From assembly GCF_900491745.1 (NCBI RefSeq), contig NZ_UETR01000007.1:186001-250000 (forward strand): DNA of 64,000 nt. Reading direction: 5' to 3'. The stretch is from Amarolinea aalborgensis (GTDB lineage: Bacteria > Chloroflexota > Anaerolineae > SSC4 > Amarolineaceae). The notes below the pieces were generated by a model that was given only the letters and a program-made list of their open reading frames with translations, made no database searches and had not been told where the DNA came from. A program made the translations under genes and the position numbers. Below are positions 42,801 through 50,742 of this stretch, piece by piece; position 1 is the stretch's first letter; the number at the start of each line of letters is the position of its first letter.

Positions 42801-43449
42801 GCAGCGGCGGCCGTTTGAGCCAGGTCAGCACGCGGTTCAAGGTCGCTTCCAGCACGCGGGGATGGAGGAAGATCAAACCGAGCGGCGCCAGCCAGAGCGC
42901 CAGGCGTAGGCGGTCGAACCAGGCGCCATGGCCGGCCAGGCCAAAGTAGACGGCAGCCAGGAGCAGCCCGGCCAGGGTGGAAATGGCCTGGTGCAGGGCG
43001 ATGCTGGTGAAGGTGACGGCGCGCGGGATGCCGTGTTGGGCCGCCATTTCGCTCATGCCCAGGAACTGCCAGACGTTGCCGGGAATATAGCGGATGATGT
43101 TGGACAGAAACCAGATGCGAGCCGCCTCGCCGTAGCGCAACGATCCACCGAGTCGCCCCAGGATGAAGCGCCACTGGTTGAGTTCCAGCAGCCAGGTGAG
43201 CCACAGCAAGGCGAGAGCCAGCAGCAGCCAGCCAATTTGGATCTGCCACGGATACGCCTGCAGCTGCCGCCACTGGGTGGCAATCAGCGCGCCTAGAAAC
43301 ACGAGAGCCAGCACAAAGACGCCCGCTTGCAGCCAGGGGCGCAGGCGCGTCATCAGTCTGCGCGGCCCTGGTTGGGGCGGGGACGGAAAGAAACCAGGTT
43401 CCGCGGCTGGAACCTGGTTTCCGGTGGCTGAAGTTGGCGGCTGACTCAT
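39889..43449 (-). CDS. Giant membrane protein: AglD/MprF-like flippase domain fused to DUF2079
   Basis: 1186 residues. Residues ~35-350 are an LPG_synthase_TM/AglD-like region (LNQWRFILGRLGGSLRYGEAAR, SNIIRYIPGNVWQFLG, GVREGVLILLLQVVF), related to lipid or polyprenyl-glycan flippases. Residues ~375-830 match DUF2079-type glycosyltransferase-like membrane proteins (GTHMADLGQMDLAIWNTSQGRFV, LAEFHAIPFA). Residues ~900-1186 are a soluble beta-rich part with LTWQLAAPDAADVSAFVHLRD. It probably moves and modifies a surface glycan together with the downstream epimerase and aminotransferase. The start is supported by a -10 box 7 nt upstream (leaderless); Met33 is an alternative. Confidence 0.82.
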   Translation of the reverse strand: MSQPPTSATGNQVPAAEPGFFPSPPQPGPRRLMTRLRPWLQAGVFVLALVFLGALIATQWRQLQAYPWQIQIGWLLLALALLWLTWLLELNQWRFILGRLGGSLRYGEAARIWFLSNIIRYIPGNVWQFLGMSEMAAQHGIPRAVTFTSIALHQAISTLAGLLLAAVYFGLAGHGAWFDRLRLALWLAPLGLIFLHPRVLEATLNRVLTWLKRPPLRITLTVSDLARLLLAYGLVWLGFGLGFSALVRGLAPVAWTQTPWLIAGYAAAYVLGYLSLLTPSGLGVREGVLILLLQVVFRAPLPAIIAIVARLWMVIGEIGGALAAAGWRWAQARRLSPDMSSRPSAAPLAAARRRLASDPARIAVLLAFLFYVVGFSVLSIRPHEALGTHMADLGQMDLAIWNTSQGRFVQEIKDDYVSTRLTDHVEPIFLPISLVFYVWNDVRALLILQTVALGSGALILFALARALLRPSTGGLAAWLPFVLALAYLLFPALQAANLAEFHAIPFAATPILLAFWCQQRRHWWGFVVACLLLLSVKEEAALLAFMLGLFVLSQVWLARRTQDDQAPNALAAHFRLPRLSAATAGLLVMLLSLGWFYLATFVIIPHYAAQVYGVQQSVYFARYGALGDSPLAIVKSFFTQPALVWRIATEAPRLAYLAGLLAPFGFLSLLAPEILLLSAPLLLANLFSAYPAQFSGEFHYSAPLIPYVALAAVIGVRRLLAVRAWTARAALVWLLVWAFACQLAAGYTPLGREFRWPEVTPHARLLSRFAAQVPAAAPGSVTTALYPHFSHREKLFKFPIIGEATWALVDVTGATDRHPAEIQAAVLNLVEKGWQVLDAADGYVLLQRTGRGSACARGADAAAFAQCALPDAFFDFARAARSGLLIAPPGRAAPLTFGDRLTMQGYDLVDDGKWGLTRWRSVWQAQAPLPLDLHVWPFAVAPDGSLADDPAQRPAVATLWYPPSRWQPGEVILVETLPWYLPDAWAPAVGVFQGDAWSDVARRWRVQGADTSFEQETWARLAAVRRRGRSLAPLADDQPTAAQTPPIAAWKTVAGAAWGDLQRIAGLPSTFTAQGVTITLPLTLTWQLAAPDAADVSAFVHLRDATGHNAAQADGQPVWFGPRPFSAWAPGQPGADRRNLELPAALAPGQYRLVLGIYNPVTGERLPLASGGDEAAVGTMTVRRSK
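43390..43421. repeat. Palindrome GAAACCAGGTTCC/GGAACCTGGTTTC
   Basis: Perfect 13-bp stem with a 6-nt loop (gcggct). It resembles the 4100..4131 palindrome (GAAACC-GGTT core), with compensating changes in both arms. It falls in codons ~10-20 of the giant membrane protein if 43449 is the start. Confidence 0.8.
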
Positions 43450-43456
43450 GACGGCC

Positions 43457-43486
43457 AGTATAACACCGCGCTGACGCCGTCACCAA
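43457..43486 (-). promoter_or_regulatory. Leaderless promoter of the giant membrane protein gene
   Basis: Minus strand: TTGGTG (43486..43481), 18 nt, TATACT (43462..43457), then 7 nt (GGCCGTC) to the ATG at 43449. Confidence 0.55.
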
Positions 43487-43509
43487 ATTGAACGGGGAAT
43501 GGTTTTCGA

Positions 43510-44091
43510 CTACTGACCTGGCGTTTGGCGCATGGGCATGGTGACGAACGTGACGCCCAGGTATGGTTTGGCCGCATCGTCTGGATGCTGACCCAGCGTG
43601 ACGGTGACCGTTTGGTCTTCGGCGCCGCGGCGCAAGGTGAGCTTGGCCTGGTCGCCTGGTTTGTAGGCCGCAATGGCGTCGCCCAAGGTGAAGTCCTGGC
43701 TGAGCGGCTTCCCATCCACGGCGGTGATCAGATCGCCCATCTGGATGCCGGCGGTGGCGGCCGGGCCGCCAGCCGTCACAGCGTGAATCAGCGCGCCGTT
43801 CATGCCCATCACGCCAGGGCTCATCGGCATCTGATCATCTGGCATTCCAGGCATGTTGGGCATGCCGGGCATGTTGGGCATGCCGGGCATCATCGGAATC
43901 TGCTGATTGGGCTGCTGCGGCGCGGCGAGCGCTGGCGAGCGCAAATCAGCGCCCCTTTGCTGCCTTTGTGCAATCATGTAGCCGGCCGCGCCGCCGATGG
44001 CGACCGACACAGCGGCCACCAGGCAGAGTGCGATCACGGCTACGACCGCGATCAGCACGATCCTGTTACGCGAACTACTATTTTCGTTCAT
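43510..44091 (-). CDS. Membrane-anchored PDZ-domain protein with Met/Pro repeats
   Basis: The ~193-residue protein has one N-terminal membrane helix (IVLIAVVAVIALCLVAAVSVAIGG, about residues 11-34) and a Gln/Pro linker. A short tandem repeat of MPGMPN units comes next (DNA around 43845-43890). The PDZ domain contains AGIQMGDLITAVDGKPL and ends PYLGVTF. There is no protease domain, so it is a free PDZ adaptor outside the membrane. AGGAG at 7 nt fixes the start at 44091. The Met-rich repeat could bind copper, but that is a guess. Confidence 0.82.
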   Translation of the reverse strand: MNENSSSRNRIVLIAVVAVIALCLVAAVSVAIGGAAGYMIAQRQQRGADLRSPALAAPQQPNQQIPMMPGMPNMPGMPNMPGMPDDQMPMSPGVMGMNGALIHAVTAGGPAATAGIQMGDLITAVDGKPLSQDFTLGDAIAAYKPGDQAKLTLRRGAEDQTVTVTLGQHPDDAAKPYLGVTFVTMPMRQTPGQ

Positions 44092-44206
44092 GTTAATCTC
44101 CTCTTGAAGCATCTCCCGCGGCTGTGGCGGGAACCGGAATCATCGTGTGGGCGTCATGGCTGCTGTTTGTCTATCCGCAGGCCAGCCAGCCTGCACATGG
44201 CCGGAT

Positions 44207-44235
44207 TTGCCGAATGGCCCACCGTCCACTATACT
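44207..44235 (+). promoter_or_regulatory. Leaderless promoter of the surface-protein gene
   Basis: TTGCCG (44207..44212), 17 nt, TATACT (44230..44235), then 8 nt to the ATG at 44244. No SD precedes that ATG. Confidence 0.6.
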
Positions 44236-44243
44236 CAACGCCC

Positions 44244-45314
44244 ATGACACATGTCAGCGATTGGTTTCGCTCTCTCAATTTGCACGGCGGCCGCTTAATC
44301 CAGGCCGTCTCTGGCCCACAGCGCCGCCTGGTCGTCGCCCTGCTTAGCCTGGCCCTGCTCCTGCTCGGCGCGTTGACCCCCGCGGCCCAGGCGGATCCGC
44401 ACGGCTGCACCGGCGCGGACGTCAACGCCAACTGCAATTTCAACAACTTCTACTCGTCGCCGTACGGCTCCGTGCCTGATGGCTGGACGCCCTTCGTGCT
44501 TAGCGGTTCGCCCGCGTTCGTGGAGGCGGTGGACACCTACTTCGGTCCGCCCTCCTTGCAGATCTGGTCCGACGGCGGCACGTTCCAGGCCGGTATCTTC
44601 CAACAAGTGCGCAATCTTACGCCTGGCGCCACCTACCTGGCGTCGGTGGGGTGGGCGGCGGCCAATGAGCCGAACGCCTTTGGCCGCAAGCTGGGGCTTG
44701 ACCCCACCGGCGGCACCGACCCGACGGCGCCCACAGTGATCTGGGGCACGATGCACTATGGGCCAGGGCGTTTCGGCAACTATTCTACACCCGGCGATCC
44801 CAACCTGGATGTACGCGCCGCTGCCAAAGGCGACACCATGACGCTCTTCTTCTTGGTAGACCACAATTACAGCACGGGCGTCAACCTGATCTTCGTGGAT
44901 GCCATCAGCCTGGTGCGCGATGAGAGCCAACCGGTGGCGCCGGCCGAGCCGCCAACGGCGACGCCGCGCCCTGCGCCCCGGTCCGCGGCTCGGCCCCTGG
45001 CAAGGCCAACCAGCGCCCCCACGTCTACAGATACGCCTTCACCCACGGCAACGCCCTCCGCAACGGTCACGGCAACCGCCACGCATACCCCTTCACCCAC
45101 GGCAACGCCCACGGATACGTCTACGCCTAGCGCGACGCCCACCGCCACGCGCCTGCCACGCGCTACGGCGACGCCCACGGCCGCACCTGCCGGGTTGAGC
45201 GGCCTCGCCCGCGCGCATCGTCCCTTGCTGCTGCCCGTTGGTTTCACCGCCCTGTTCGGATCGGTCGGCCTCGGCGGCGTGCTCAAACGCCGTCGCGCGC
45301 GGCGCTACTTCTGA
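44244..45314 (+). CDS. Secreted surface protein with Thr/Pro stalk and C-terminal membrane anchor
   Basis: A 356-residue protein. The signal peptide includes LVVALLSLALLLLGALTPAAQA. The ectodomain (~residues 55-235) has NCNFNNFYSSPYGSVPDGWTPF and ends FVDAISLVRD, the style of a jelly-roll carbohydrate-binding module. A long Thr/Pro/Ser stalk of TPTATATPT-like repeats (~245-320) leads to a C-terminal helix and the basic end LKRRRARRYF. No LPxTG is seen, so it is probably held by the helix itself. It ends 1 bp from the convergent hepT gene. Confidence 0.8.
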   Translation: MTHVSDWFRSLNLHGGRLIQAVSGPQRRLVVALLSLALLLLGALTPAAQADPHGCTGADVNANCNFNNFYSSPYGSVPDGWTPFVLSGSPAFVEAVDTYFGPPSLQIWSDGGTFQAGIFQQVRNLTPGATYLASVGWAAANEPNAFGRKLGLDPTGGTDPTAPTVIWGTMHYGPGRFGNYSTPGDPNLDVRAAAKGDTMTLFFLVDHNYSTGVNLIFVDAISLVRDESQPVAPAEPPTATPRPAPRSAARPLARPTSAPTSTDTPSPTATPSATVTATATHTPSPTATPTDTSTPSATPTATRLPRATATPTAAPAGLSGLARAHRPLLLPVGFTALFGSVGLGGVLKRRRARRYF

Positions 45315-45315
45315 T

Positions 45316-45732
45316 CTACACGCCTTCCACGTACTGCTGGACTATCTTGGCAAATTCAAGCAGATCATCTAACCCAGAGACGATCACGGCCTGCACAATG
45401 CGGATGTCCATCTTGGTGTATTGGTGAACCAGCGTGTTGCGAAACGCCACCATTTTTATCAAACGATCCAGTAAGCGATCATCAATGATGCGCTGCGTGT
45501 ATAGTAATCGGAAACTGTCCCGGCTGGACGAGGGAATTCCGAGCTTGTACATCCTGATGACGAAGTTTGCCAGGTCAATCGCAGTCTCACAGCCTCTGAG
45601 AACGTTTAGCAGCGCGGCGTCCTGGTGAGAGTAGTTCGCGGCGAAGCCAGCGCGGTCGGCTTCGTATTCGTCTCTCGCGCGTTGGACGCAGCGCTGAATG
45701 CTTTGGATCTTGTTGGTGACGACATCGTTCAT
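45316..45732 (-). CDS. hepT: HepT-like ribonuclease toxin (DUF86)
   Basis: A 138-residue helical protein with the HepT active-site motif R-x6-Y (FRNTLVHQY, near residue 100). HepT cleaves RNA when not neutralised; its partner MntA AMPylates this Tyr. The start overlaps the mntA stop by 4 bp, so the pair is translationally coupled with the antitoxin first. Codon use is a little less GC-rich than that of neighbours. Confidence 0.88.
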   Translation of the reverse strand: MNDVVTNKIQSIQRCVQRARDEYEADRAGFAANYSHQDAALLNVLRGCETAIDLANFVIRMYKLGIPSSSRDSFRLLYTQRIIDDRLLDRLIKMVAFRNTLVHQYTKMDIRIVQAVIVSGLDDLLEFAKIVQQYVEGV

Positions 45733-46142
45733 ACGGCGTAGGCCTTTCCGGTTTTGCGGAACTCCTCAAGAATCGCGGCGCGCTCCTCGTTCAGTTTTTG
45801 GTAAAAGGAAAGCGTCAGCATCTCAAATTCGCCCACCGCGTTGTCGTCTGCCACATAGATTCGACGCCCTGAGGTGACGATCTCGTGTTGGAAAACGGTC
45901 TCCACCTCCCGCAGATTGACCAGATCAACCGATTTGTCCAGGGCGGCTTCCAGGTCGTAATGGCAAGGCGTCAGCATCAAATACGGCTGCTGATGAGCCT
46001 CTTGATAGGGCAGCAACACGGCAATATCCACATCGCTCGTGGGCCATTCGTCGGCGGTGCCATACGTCCCAAAAAGATAGATCGCCTGCGTCGTGGGGAA
46101 GTATTGCAGAATGATGCGCACAATCCTATCGTATTTGTTCAC
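45729..46142 (-). CDS. mntA: MntA-like minimal nucleotidyltransferase antitoxin
   Basis: About 137 residues from a GTG at 46142 (GGGGAG 8 nt upstream); the frame opens further but without SD. The nucleotidyltransferase motif is YLFGTYGTADEWPTSDVDIAVL. This is the GSx10DxD pattern with Thr instead of Ser, a mild change. In known pairs it transfers AMP to HepT to silence it. The adjacency and 4-bp overlap with hepT make the identification firm. Confidence 0.87.
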   Translation of the reverse strand: MNKYDRIVRIILQYFPTTQAIYLFGTYGTADEWPTSDVDIAVLLPYQEAHQQPYLMLTPCHYDLEAALDKSVDLVNLREVETVFQHEIVTSGRRIYVADDNAVGEFEMLTLSFYQKLNEERAAILEEFRKTGKAYAV

Positions 46143-46227
46143 TTCTGCATCTCCCCGCGTGTCATCACATCCTTGCCGGCGATTTCCATGCTTCTGACCG
46201 CCCACCTGCGGCGCAACAAGCGCACTC

Positions 46228-47313
46228 TTACTTCACATAAATCGGATTACTGAAAACCCAGCCGCGGGCTTTGCCCCAGGCGCGGCGCCAGGCCTCCACG
46301 CGGTAGATGCCCGGCTGATGCGACGCGTAGCGCAGACTGGCGCCGCGCGTCTGTGCAATCACCTGACCGTTGCGCAGCAGCTTGATGTGCGCCTGGCCGG
46401 GGGTGTTGATCTCAAAGCGCACCAACTGCCCGTTGGCCGCCAGGGCGTCGCCCATGATGGCGGACTCCTGGCCATTGTTGGCCGTGAAGCGAAAACCGCG
46501 CGTCGCGCCGGGCAGGTCATAACCCACCCAGGCGTGACCCGCGCGCAGCGCGTCGTAGATCAACGCCCGGTCATGCGCCGCCTCGCCGGTGAGCGGCTCC
46601 GTCACCAGCAGGTGCGTGTTGACCGCGGCGAAGCAATCCTGGTACGACAGAAACAGCCGCTGCAGCGGCCCGAGGTGATACGTATGCGCGTGCGCATCGG
46701 AGCCGCCGATGGCGACGATGGGCTGCGGCCGCGTGGTCAGCAGCTCGTCCCATTTCGCCAGCATCTCCGGCCACGGCCCGGTGGTGAAGAAGTGCGGCAG
46801 AAACAGCAGGGGTACGGCCGACGGCTTGCTCTTCGCATAATAGCGAAACTCCGACATAAAATTCCACAGTTCGATGCCGGTGAAACCACTGACCTCCCAG
46901 TTACGCCATTCGTAGGTGTCGGGCATGAGGGGCGAAGGGCGTTCAATGGGGTGGGCCAGGAAGGTGAGCGCGCCCTGGCGCTGCGCGGCCTCGATCAACC
47001 CCTGCGGCGTCGATGCATGCGGCGTCACGTCGCTTTGCACGCCAAATACCAGGCAGTGATTACCCTCGGGCTGCAAGTTGGCGTCATTGACCTCTTCGCC
47101 TACCAGCAGCAGGACACGGTCGCGCCAGCCTTCTTCTTGCGAAACCAGGACATTATGATCCGTGGCAATGATGAAATCGAGGCGCCTCGCCTGCGCCGCC
47201 GCCGCCAGGTCCTGATGGGTACCGGCGCCGTCCGAGTGAACGGTGTGCATGTGCAGGTTGCCCACCAACTCATGCCATTCCGCCCCGGGCCGGGTTGCAC
47301 TCATGTCGCTCAC
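46228..47313 (-). CDS. PHP-domain metal-dependent phosphoesterase
   Basis: 361 residues. The polymerase-and-histidinol-phosphatase domain is marked by GNLHMHTVHSDGAGTHQDLAAAAQ, IIATDHNVL and IGGSDAHAH, which provide His/Asp metal ligands. The last ~90 residues are a beta-rich domain (RFEINTPGQAHIKLLRNGQVIAQ). Members hydrolyse phosphoesters, often nucleotides; the substrate is unknown here. The GTG at 47313 has GGAGGG at 5 nt; an in-frame ATG at 47304 is also possible. It begins 15 bp after the ileS stop and so shares its transcript. Confidence 0.88.
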   Translation of the reverse strand: MSDMSATRPGAEWHELVGNLHMHTVHSDGAGTHQDLAAAAQARRLDFIIATDHNVLVSQEEGWRDRVLLLVGEEVNDANLQPEGNHCLVFGVQSDVTPHASTPQGLIEAAQRQGALTFLAHPIERPSPLMPDTYEWRNWEVSGFTGIELWNFMSEFRYYAKSKPSAVPLLFLPHFFTTGPWPEMLAKWDELLTTRPQPIVAIGGSDAHAHTYHLGPLQRLFLSYQDCFAAVNTHLLVTEPLTGEAAHDRALIYDALRAGHAWVGYDLPGATRGFRFTANNGQESAIMGDALAANGQLVRFEINTPGQAHIKLLRNGQVIAQTRGASLRYASHQPGIYRVEAWRRAWGKARGWVFSNPIYVK

Positions 47314-47328
47314 AATTCCCTCCTGCGC

Positions 47329-50300
47329 TCACGCCTTGTGCAGCGCAATCGCAATCTGCTCATCGCCGATTTTGACCACCTGGCGCTCCGACGCCTCTGA
47401 GGCGCTGCCTGGCGCCAGGGAGAGCGCCAACGTCTCGCGCTGAATGAAGTCAGCGAAGAGGACGAACGCCGCCGCGCTGTCCCCTTCCGCGACGTACGTC
47501 ACATGGACACGATCATCCAGGGCAAAGCCGGCCTCCTTGCGCAGGGTGTTGATCGCGCGCACCAGGTCACGCGCGTAGCCTTCGGCCACCAGTTCTGGCG
47601 TCAGGTGGATGTCAACCGCCACAGTCACGCCCTTGTCGCTGGCAATGGCGAGGCCGCCACGCGATTCGGTTTGCACCAGGATATCTTCGCCGCTAAGGCT
47701 GACCGGCGTCCCGCCGAGGTCAACCGTAACGGCCTCGCCGCGCTGGAGGGTCGTCGCGACAGCCGCCGGATCGAGGCTGGCCAGGGCGCTGCGCACCAGC
47801 GGGAAGAGCTTGCCCAGCCGCGGCCCCAGCACCCGGTTGTTGGGCAGCAGCTTATAGTTTACCAACGCGCCCACCTCGGCCACCAAATCAATCTGCTTGA
47901 CGTTTATCTCCTCGCTGAGTACATCCAGCAGCTCAGCCAGGTCGGCGCGCGCCTGCGGCGAGCCGACATGAACCTGGGCCGTGGCCAAGGGCTGACGCAG
48001 CTTCACATCCGCGCTGCTGCGCGCCGCGCGGCCCAGGGCGGCCACATTGATCGCCAGGCCCATCTTGTCGAGCAAGCGGCGATCCATCAGGGCGGCATCG
48101 GCTTGCGGCCACTCGGTATGATGCACGCTGCCTGGCGCGGCCGGGTCCACGTTGCGCACCAGGTTCTGGTACATGGCTTCGGTCGTGAACGGGATGAAGG
48201 GCGCCAGCAGCCTGGTCAGCGTCACCAGCACCTGATAGAGCGTGCCGAGTGCGGCCAATTTGTCAGCGTCGCGTTCACTCTTCCAGAAACGACGGCGCGC
48301 GCGCCGCACATACCAGTTGGAAAGGTCATCCAGAAACGCCTCGGTCACGATCGTGGCCCGCGCCGAGTCAAAACCGGCCAGTGCATCGGTGACGGCGGCC
48401 ACGGTTTCATGCAGCCGCGCCGTGATCCAGGCGTCCATCTGCGCGCTGGCCGAATGCGGCGAAGCGAGCGGCGTCTCACCTGGCTGCCAGTCGTCCAGGT
48501 TGGCATAGGTGACGAAGAAGCTGTAGACATTCCACAGGGGAATGAGGAAGCGCCGCCTTGTTTCGTCGCCCAATTTGTAACCGAAGAGCAGATTCTGCTC
48601 CGGCCGATGATGGAGATAGAGCCAGCGCATCACGTCGGCGCCCATCAGGTTGGCCGCCTCGTTGAATTCAATGGAATTGCCCCATGATTTGTGCATCTCA
48701 CGGCCATTTTCGGCGAGCAGCGTAGCGAAGCCCAGGATGTTCTTGAAGGGCGGCCGGCGCACGAGCGCGGCGCTTTGCGCCAGGAGGCTGTAGAACCAGT
48801 TGCGGAACTGGCCGGGAAAGCTCTCGGTGATGAAATCGGCAGGGAACCAGCGCGCCCATTCCTCCGGGTTTTCGCGGTAGTGCATGGTGCTGAACGCGAC
48901 GATGCCGGCGTCGAGCCACGGATTGCCCACGTCTTTGATGCGCGTGCTCAGCTCGCCGCACTGCGTGCAGCGGATCTTGATGGCGTCAATGTAGGGGCGA
49001 TGCGGCGTATGGCCTTCAAAAACTTCGTAGCCCTCCACCGCGCGCGCCTGCAGTTCATGGTCGCTGCCGATGACGTCGAAATGCCCGCACGCCTCGCACT
49101 CCCAGATGGGCAGCGCCAGGCCCCAGTAGCGCTTCTTGCTGATCATCCAATCGTGCATGTTGCGCAGCCAGTCCATCTCGCGGTCATAGCCAAATTCAGG
49201 ATGCCAGTTGATCTCATCCACGACATCCATGATCTGATAGCGCAGGCTGGCCTCTTTCTCGGCCGCAGTCACCTCGGCGCGCGGCTTATCATACAGCGCG
49301 CCCATGCTGATGAACCACTCGTCCACCAGGCGGAAGATCAGCTCCTCGCCGCAGCGCCAGCAGGTGGGGTAACGGTGGCTGTAGCGCTGCGTGCGGTAGA
49401 GGACGCCCTTGGCGCGCAGGCTGTCGAAAATCGGCCCGGCCACCTCGGTCACATGTTGGCCCGTCAGCCAGGCAAAGCCGTCCACGTAGACGCCGTTTTC
49501 ATCCAGCGGCGCGACCACCGGCAGTTGGTGCTCCTTGCTCAGCCCAAAGTCCTCCGCGCCGCAGCCAGGCGCAATGTGCACGATGCCGGTGCCCTCTTCT
49601 TCGCCCACGTCCTTCCAGGCGATGACCCGGTGCCGGTAGGCGCCGCTGAGCGCCTCCGCGGCCGCGGGCAGCTCGTCAAACGGGCCGCTGTATTCCCAGC
49701 CGAGCATCTCCGCGCCTTTCAACTCACCCACGATCTCGAATTTGCCTTTGAGCGTACTCTTGATCGTACCCTTCGCCAGATAGTAAGTCCAGCCGTCATC
49801 CTGCGTCACTTTGACGTACGTCAGCGACGCGCCCACGGCTGCGGCGATATTGCTGGTCAGCGTCCAGGGCGTGGTTGTCCACACCAAGAGTGCCTCTTTG
49901 TCGCGCCCCACCAACGGGAACTTGAGATAAACCGACTCATGCGTCAGTTCTTTGTAGCCGTCAGTCACAATCTCGTGCTGGCTGATGCCGGTGCCGCAGC
50001 GATAGCACCACGGCATGACATCGGTGCCCTTGTAGAGCCAACCCTGGTCATGGCACTTCTTGAGGAAGCTCCAGATCATGTAGTTGTTTTCGTTGCTGAA
50101 CGTAAAGTAGGATCCGCCCACGTCTGGCATGCCCAGTCGCCCCACGACTTGCTCTACGGTGTCGGTCACCGGGCCATTCGCGCCCTGAATCGTTGCCGGC
50201 TGTGCGGCGTCTTCGCTGAGGAGGCTGCGCAGGCGTTGCAGCTCGGCTGGATCGTTCCAGTCCATCCAGTAGCCCAGGCGGATGGATTGATCGGTCTGCA

Positions 50301-50694
50301 CCGCGGCAAATTCGAGCACGCGCATCTTGCACAGCTTGACGAATTCGGCCAGGCCAAAGGACTCAATGTCGCGCTTGCTCTTGAAGCCCAGTTCCTTTTC
50401 GACATTCACCTCAACCCACAGGCCCTGGCAGTCGAAGCCGTTTTGCCAGCGTTGGTTGTAGCCCTGCATCGCGTAGAAACGCTGGAAGAGGTCTTTGTAC
50501 GTGCGCCCCCAGGCATGATGGACGCCCATCGGGTTGTTGGCCGTAATCGGGCCATCGAGAAAGCTCCAGCGTTTGTCGCTCTGCCTGCGCAGCCGGCGCA
50601 GTGCATTGAAGGCGTCGGTCTCGCGCCAAAACTTCAGAATATCTTGCTCCAGGGCCACGAAATCCACCTGGTTGGGTACGTCCTTGAACGCCAT
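47329..50694 (-). CDS. ileS: Isoleucyl-tRNA synthetase-like class I enzyme with altered HIGH and KMSKS motifs
   Basis: 1121 residues; activates isoleucine and charges tRNA-Ile. The catalytic region begins FLDGPITANNPMGVHHAWGR (HIGH position, residues 59-64). It continues with FDCQGLWVEVNVEKELG, an editing domain with LVWTTTPWTLTSNIAAAVG, and KKRYWGLALPIWECEACGHFD. The KMSKS loop reads GREMHKSWGNSIEF (~residue 665). The anticodon-binding domain follows (FLDDLSNWYVRRARRRFWKS). So HIGH is HAWG and KMSKS is MHKSW. Size and order fit IleRS of the eukaryote-like group. GGGGGAAAGA precedes the ATG at 50694. Confidence 0.9.
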   Translation of the reverse strand: MAFKDVPNQVDFVALEQDILKFWRETDAFNALRRLRRQSDKRWSFLDGPITANNPMGVHHAWGRTYKDLFQRFYAMQGYNQRWQNGFDCQGLWVEVNVEKELGFKSKRDIESFGLAEFVKLCKMRVLEFAAVQTDQSIRLGYWMDWNDPAELQRLRSLLSEDAAQPATIQGANGPVTDTVEQVVGRLGMPDVGGSYFTFSNENNYMIWSFLKKCHDQGWLYKGTDVMPWCYRCGTGISQHEIVTDGYKELTHESVYLKFPLVGRDKEALLVWTTTPWTLTSNIAAAVGASLTYVKVTQDDGWTYYLAKGTIKSTLKGKFEIVGELKGAEMLGWEYSGPFDELPAAAEALSGAYRHRVIAWKDVGEEEGTGIVHIAPGCGAEDFGLSKEHQLPVVAPLDENGVYVDGFAWLTGQHVTEVAGPIFDSLRAKGVLYRTQRYSHRYPTCWRCGEELIFRLVDEWFISMGALYDKPRAEVTAAEKEASLRYQIMDVVDEINWHPEFGYDREMDWLRNMHDWMISKKRYWGLALPIWECEACGHFDVIGSDHELQARAVEGYEVFEGHTPHRPYIDAIKIRCTQCGELSTRIKDVGNPWLDAGIVAFSTMHYRENPEEWARWFPADFITESFPGQFRNWFYSLLAQSAALVRRPPFKNILGFATLLAENGREMHKSWGNSIEFNEAANLMGADVMRWLYLHHRPEQNLLFGYKLGDETRRRFLIPLWNVYSFFVTYANLDDWQPGETPLASPHSASAQMDAWITARLHETVAAVTDALAGFDSARATIVTEAFLDDLSNWYVRRARRRFWKSERDADKLAALGTLYQVLVTLTRLLAPFIPFTTEAMYQNLVRNVDPAAPGSVHHTEWPQADAALMDRRLLDKMGLAINVAALGRAARSSADVKLRQPLATAQVHVGSPQARADLAELLDVLSEEINVKQIDLVAEVGALVNYKLLPNNRVLGPRLGKLFPLVRSALASLDPAAVATTLQRGEAVTVDLGGTPVSLSGEDILVQTESRGGLAIASDKGVTVAVDIHLTPELVAEGYARDLVRAINTLRKEAGFALDDRVHVTYVAEGDSAAAFVLFADFIQRETLALSLAPGSASEASERQVVKIGDEQIAIALHKA

Positions 50695-50742
50695 TCTTTC
50701 CCCCAAAATATAACATTCTGTCAGTGCAAGAGATGGATAAGA

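Noticed and set aside
45200..45314. LPxTG sorting signal on the surface protein
   Set aside because: The C-terminal helix and basic tail fit a sorting region, but no LPxTG-like motif precedes it.
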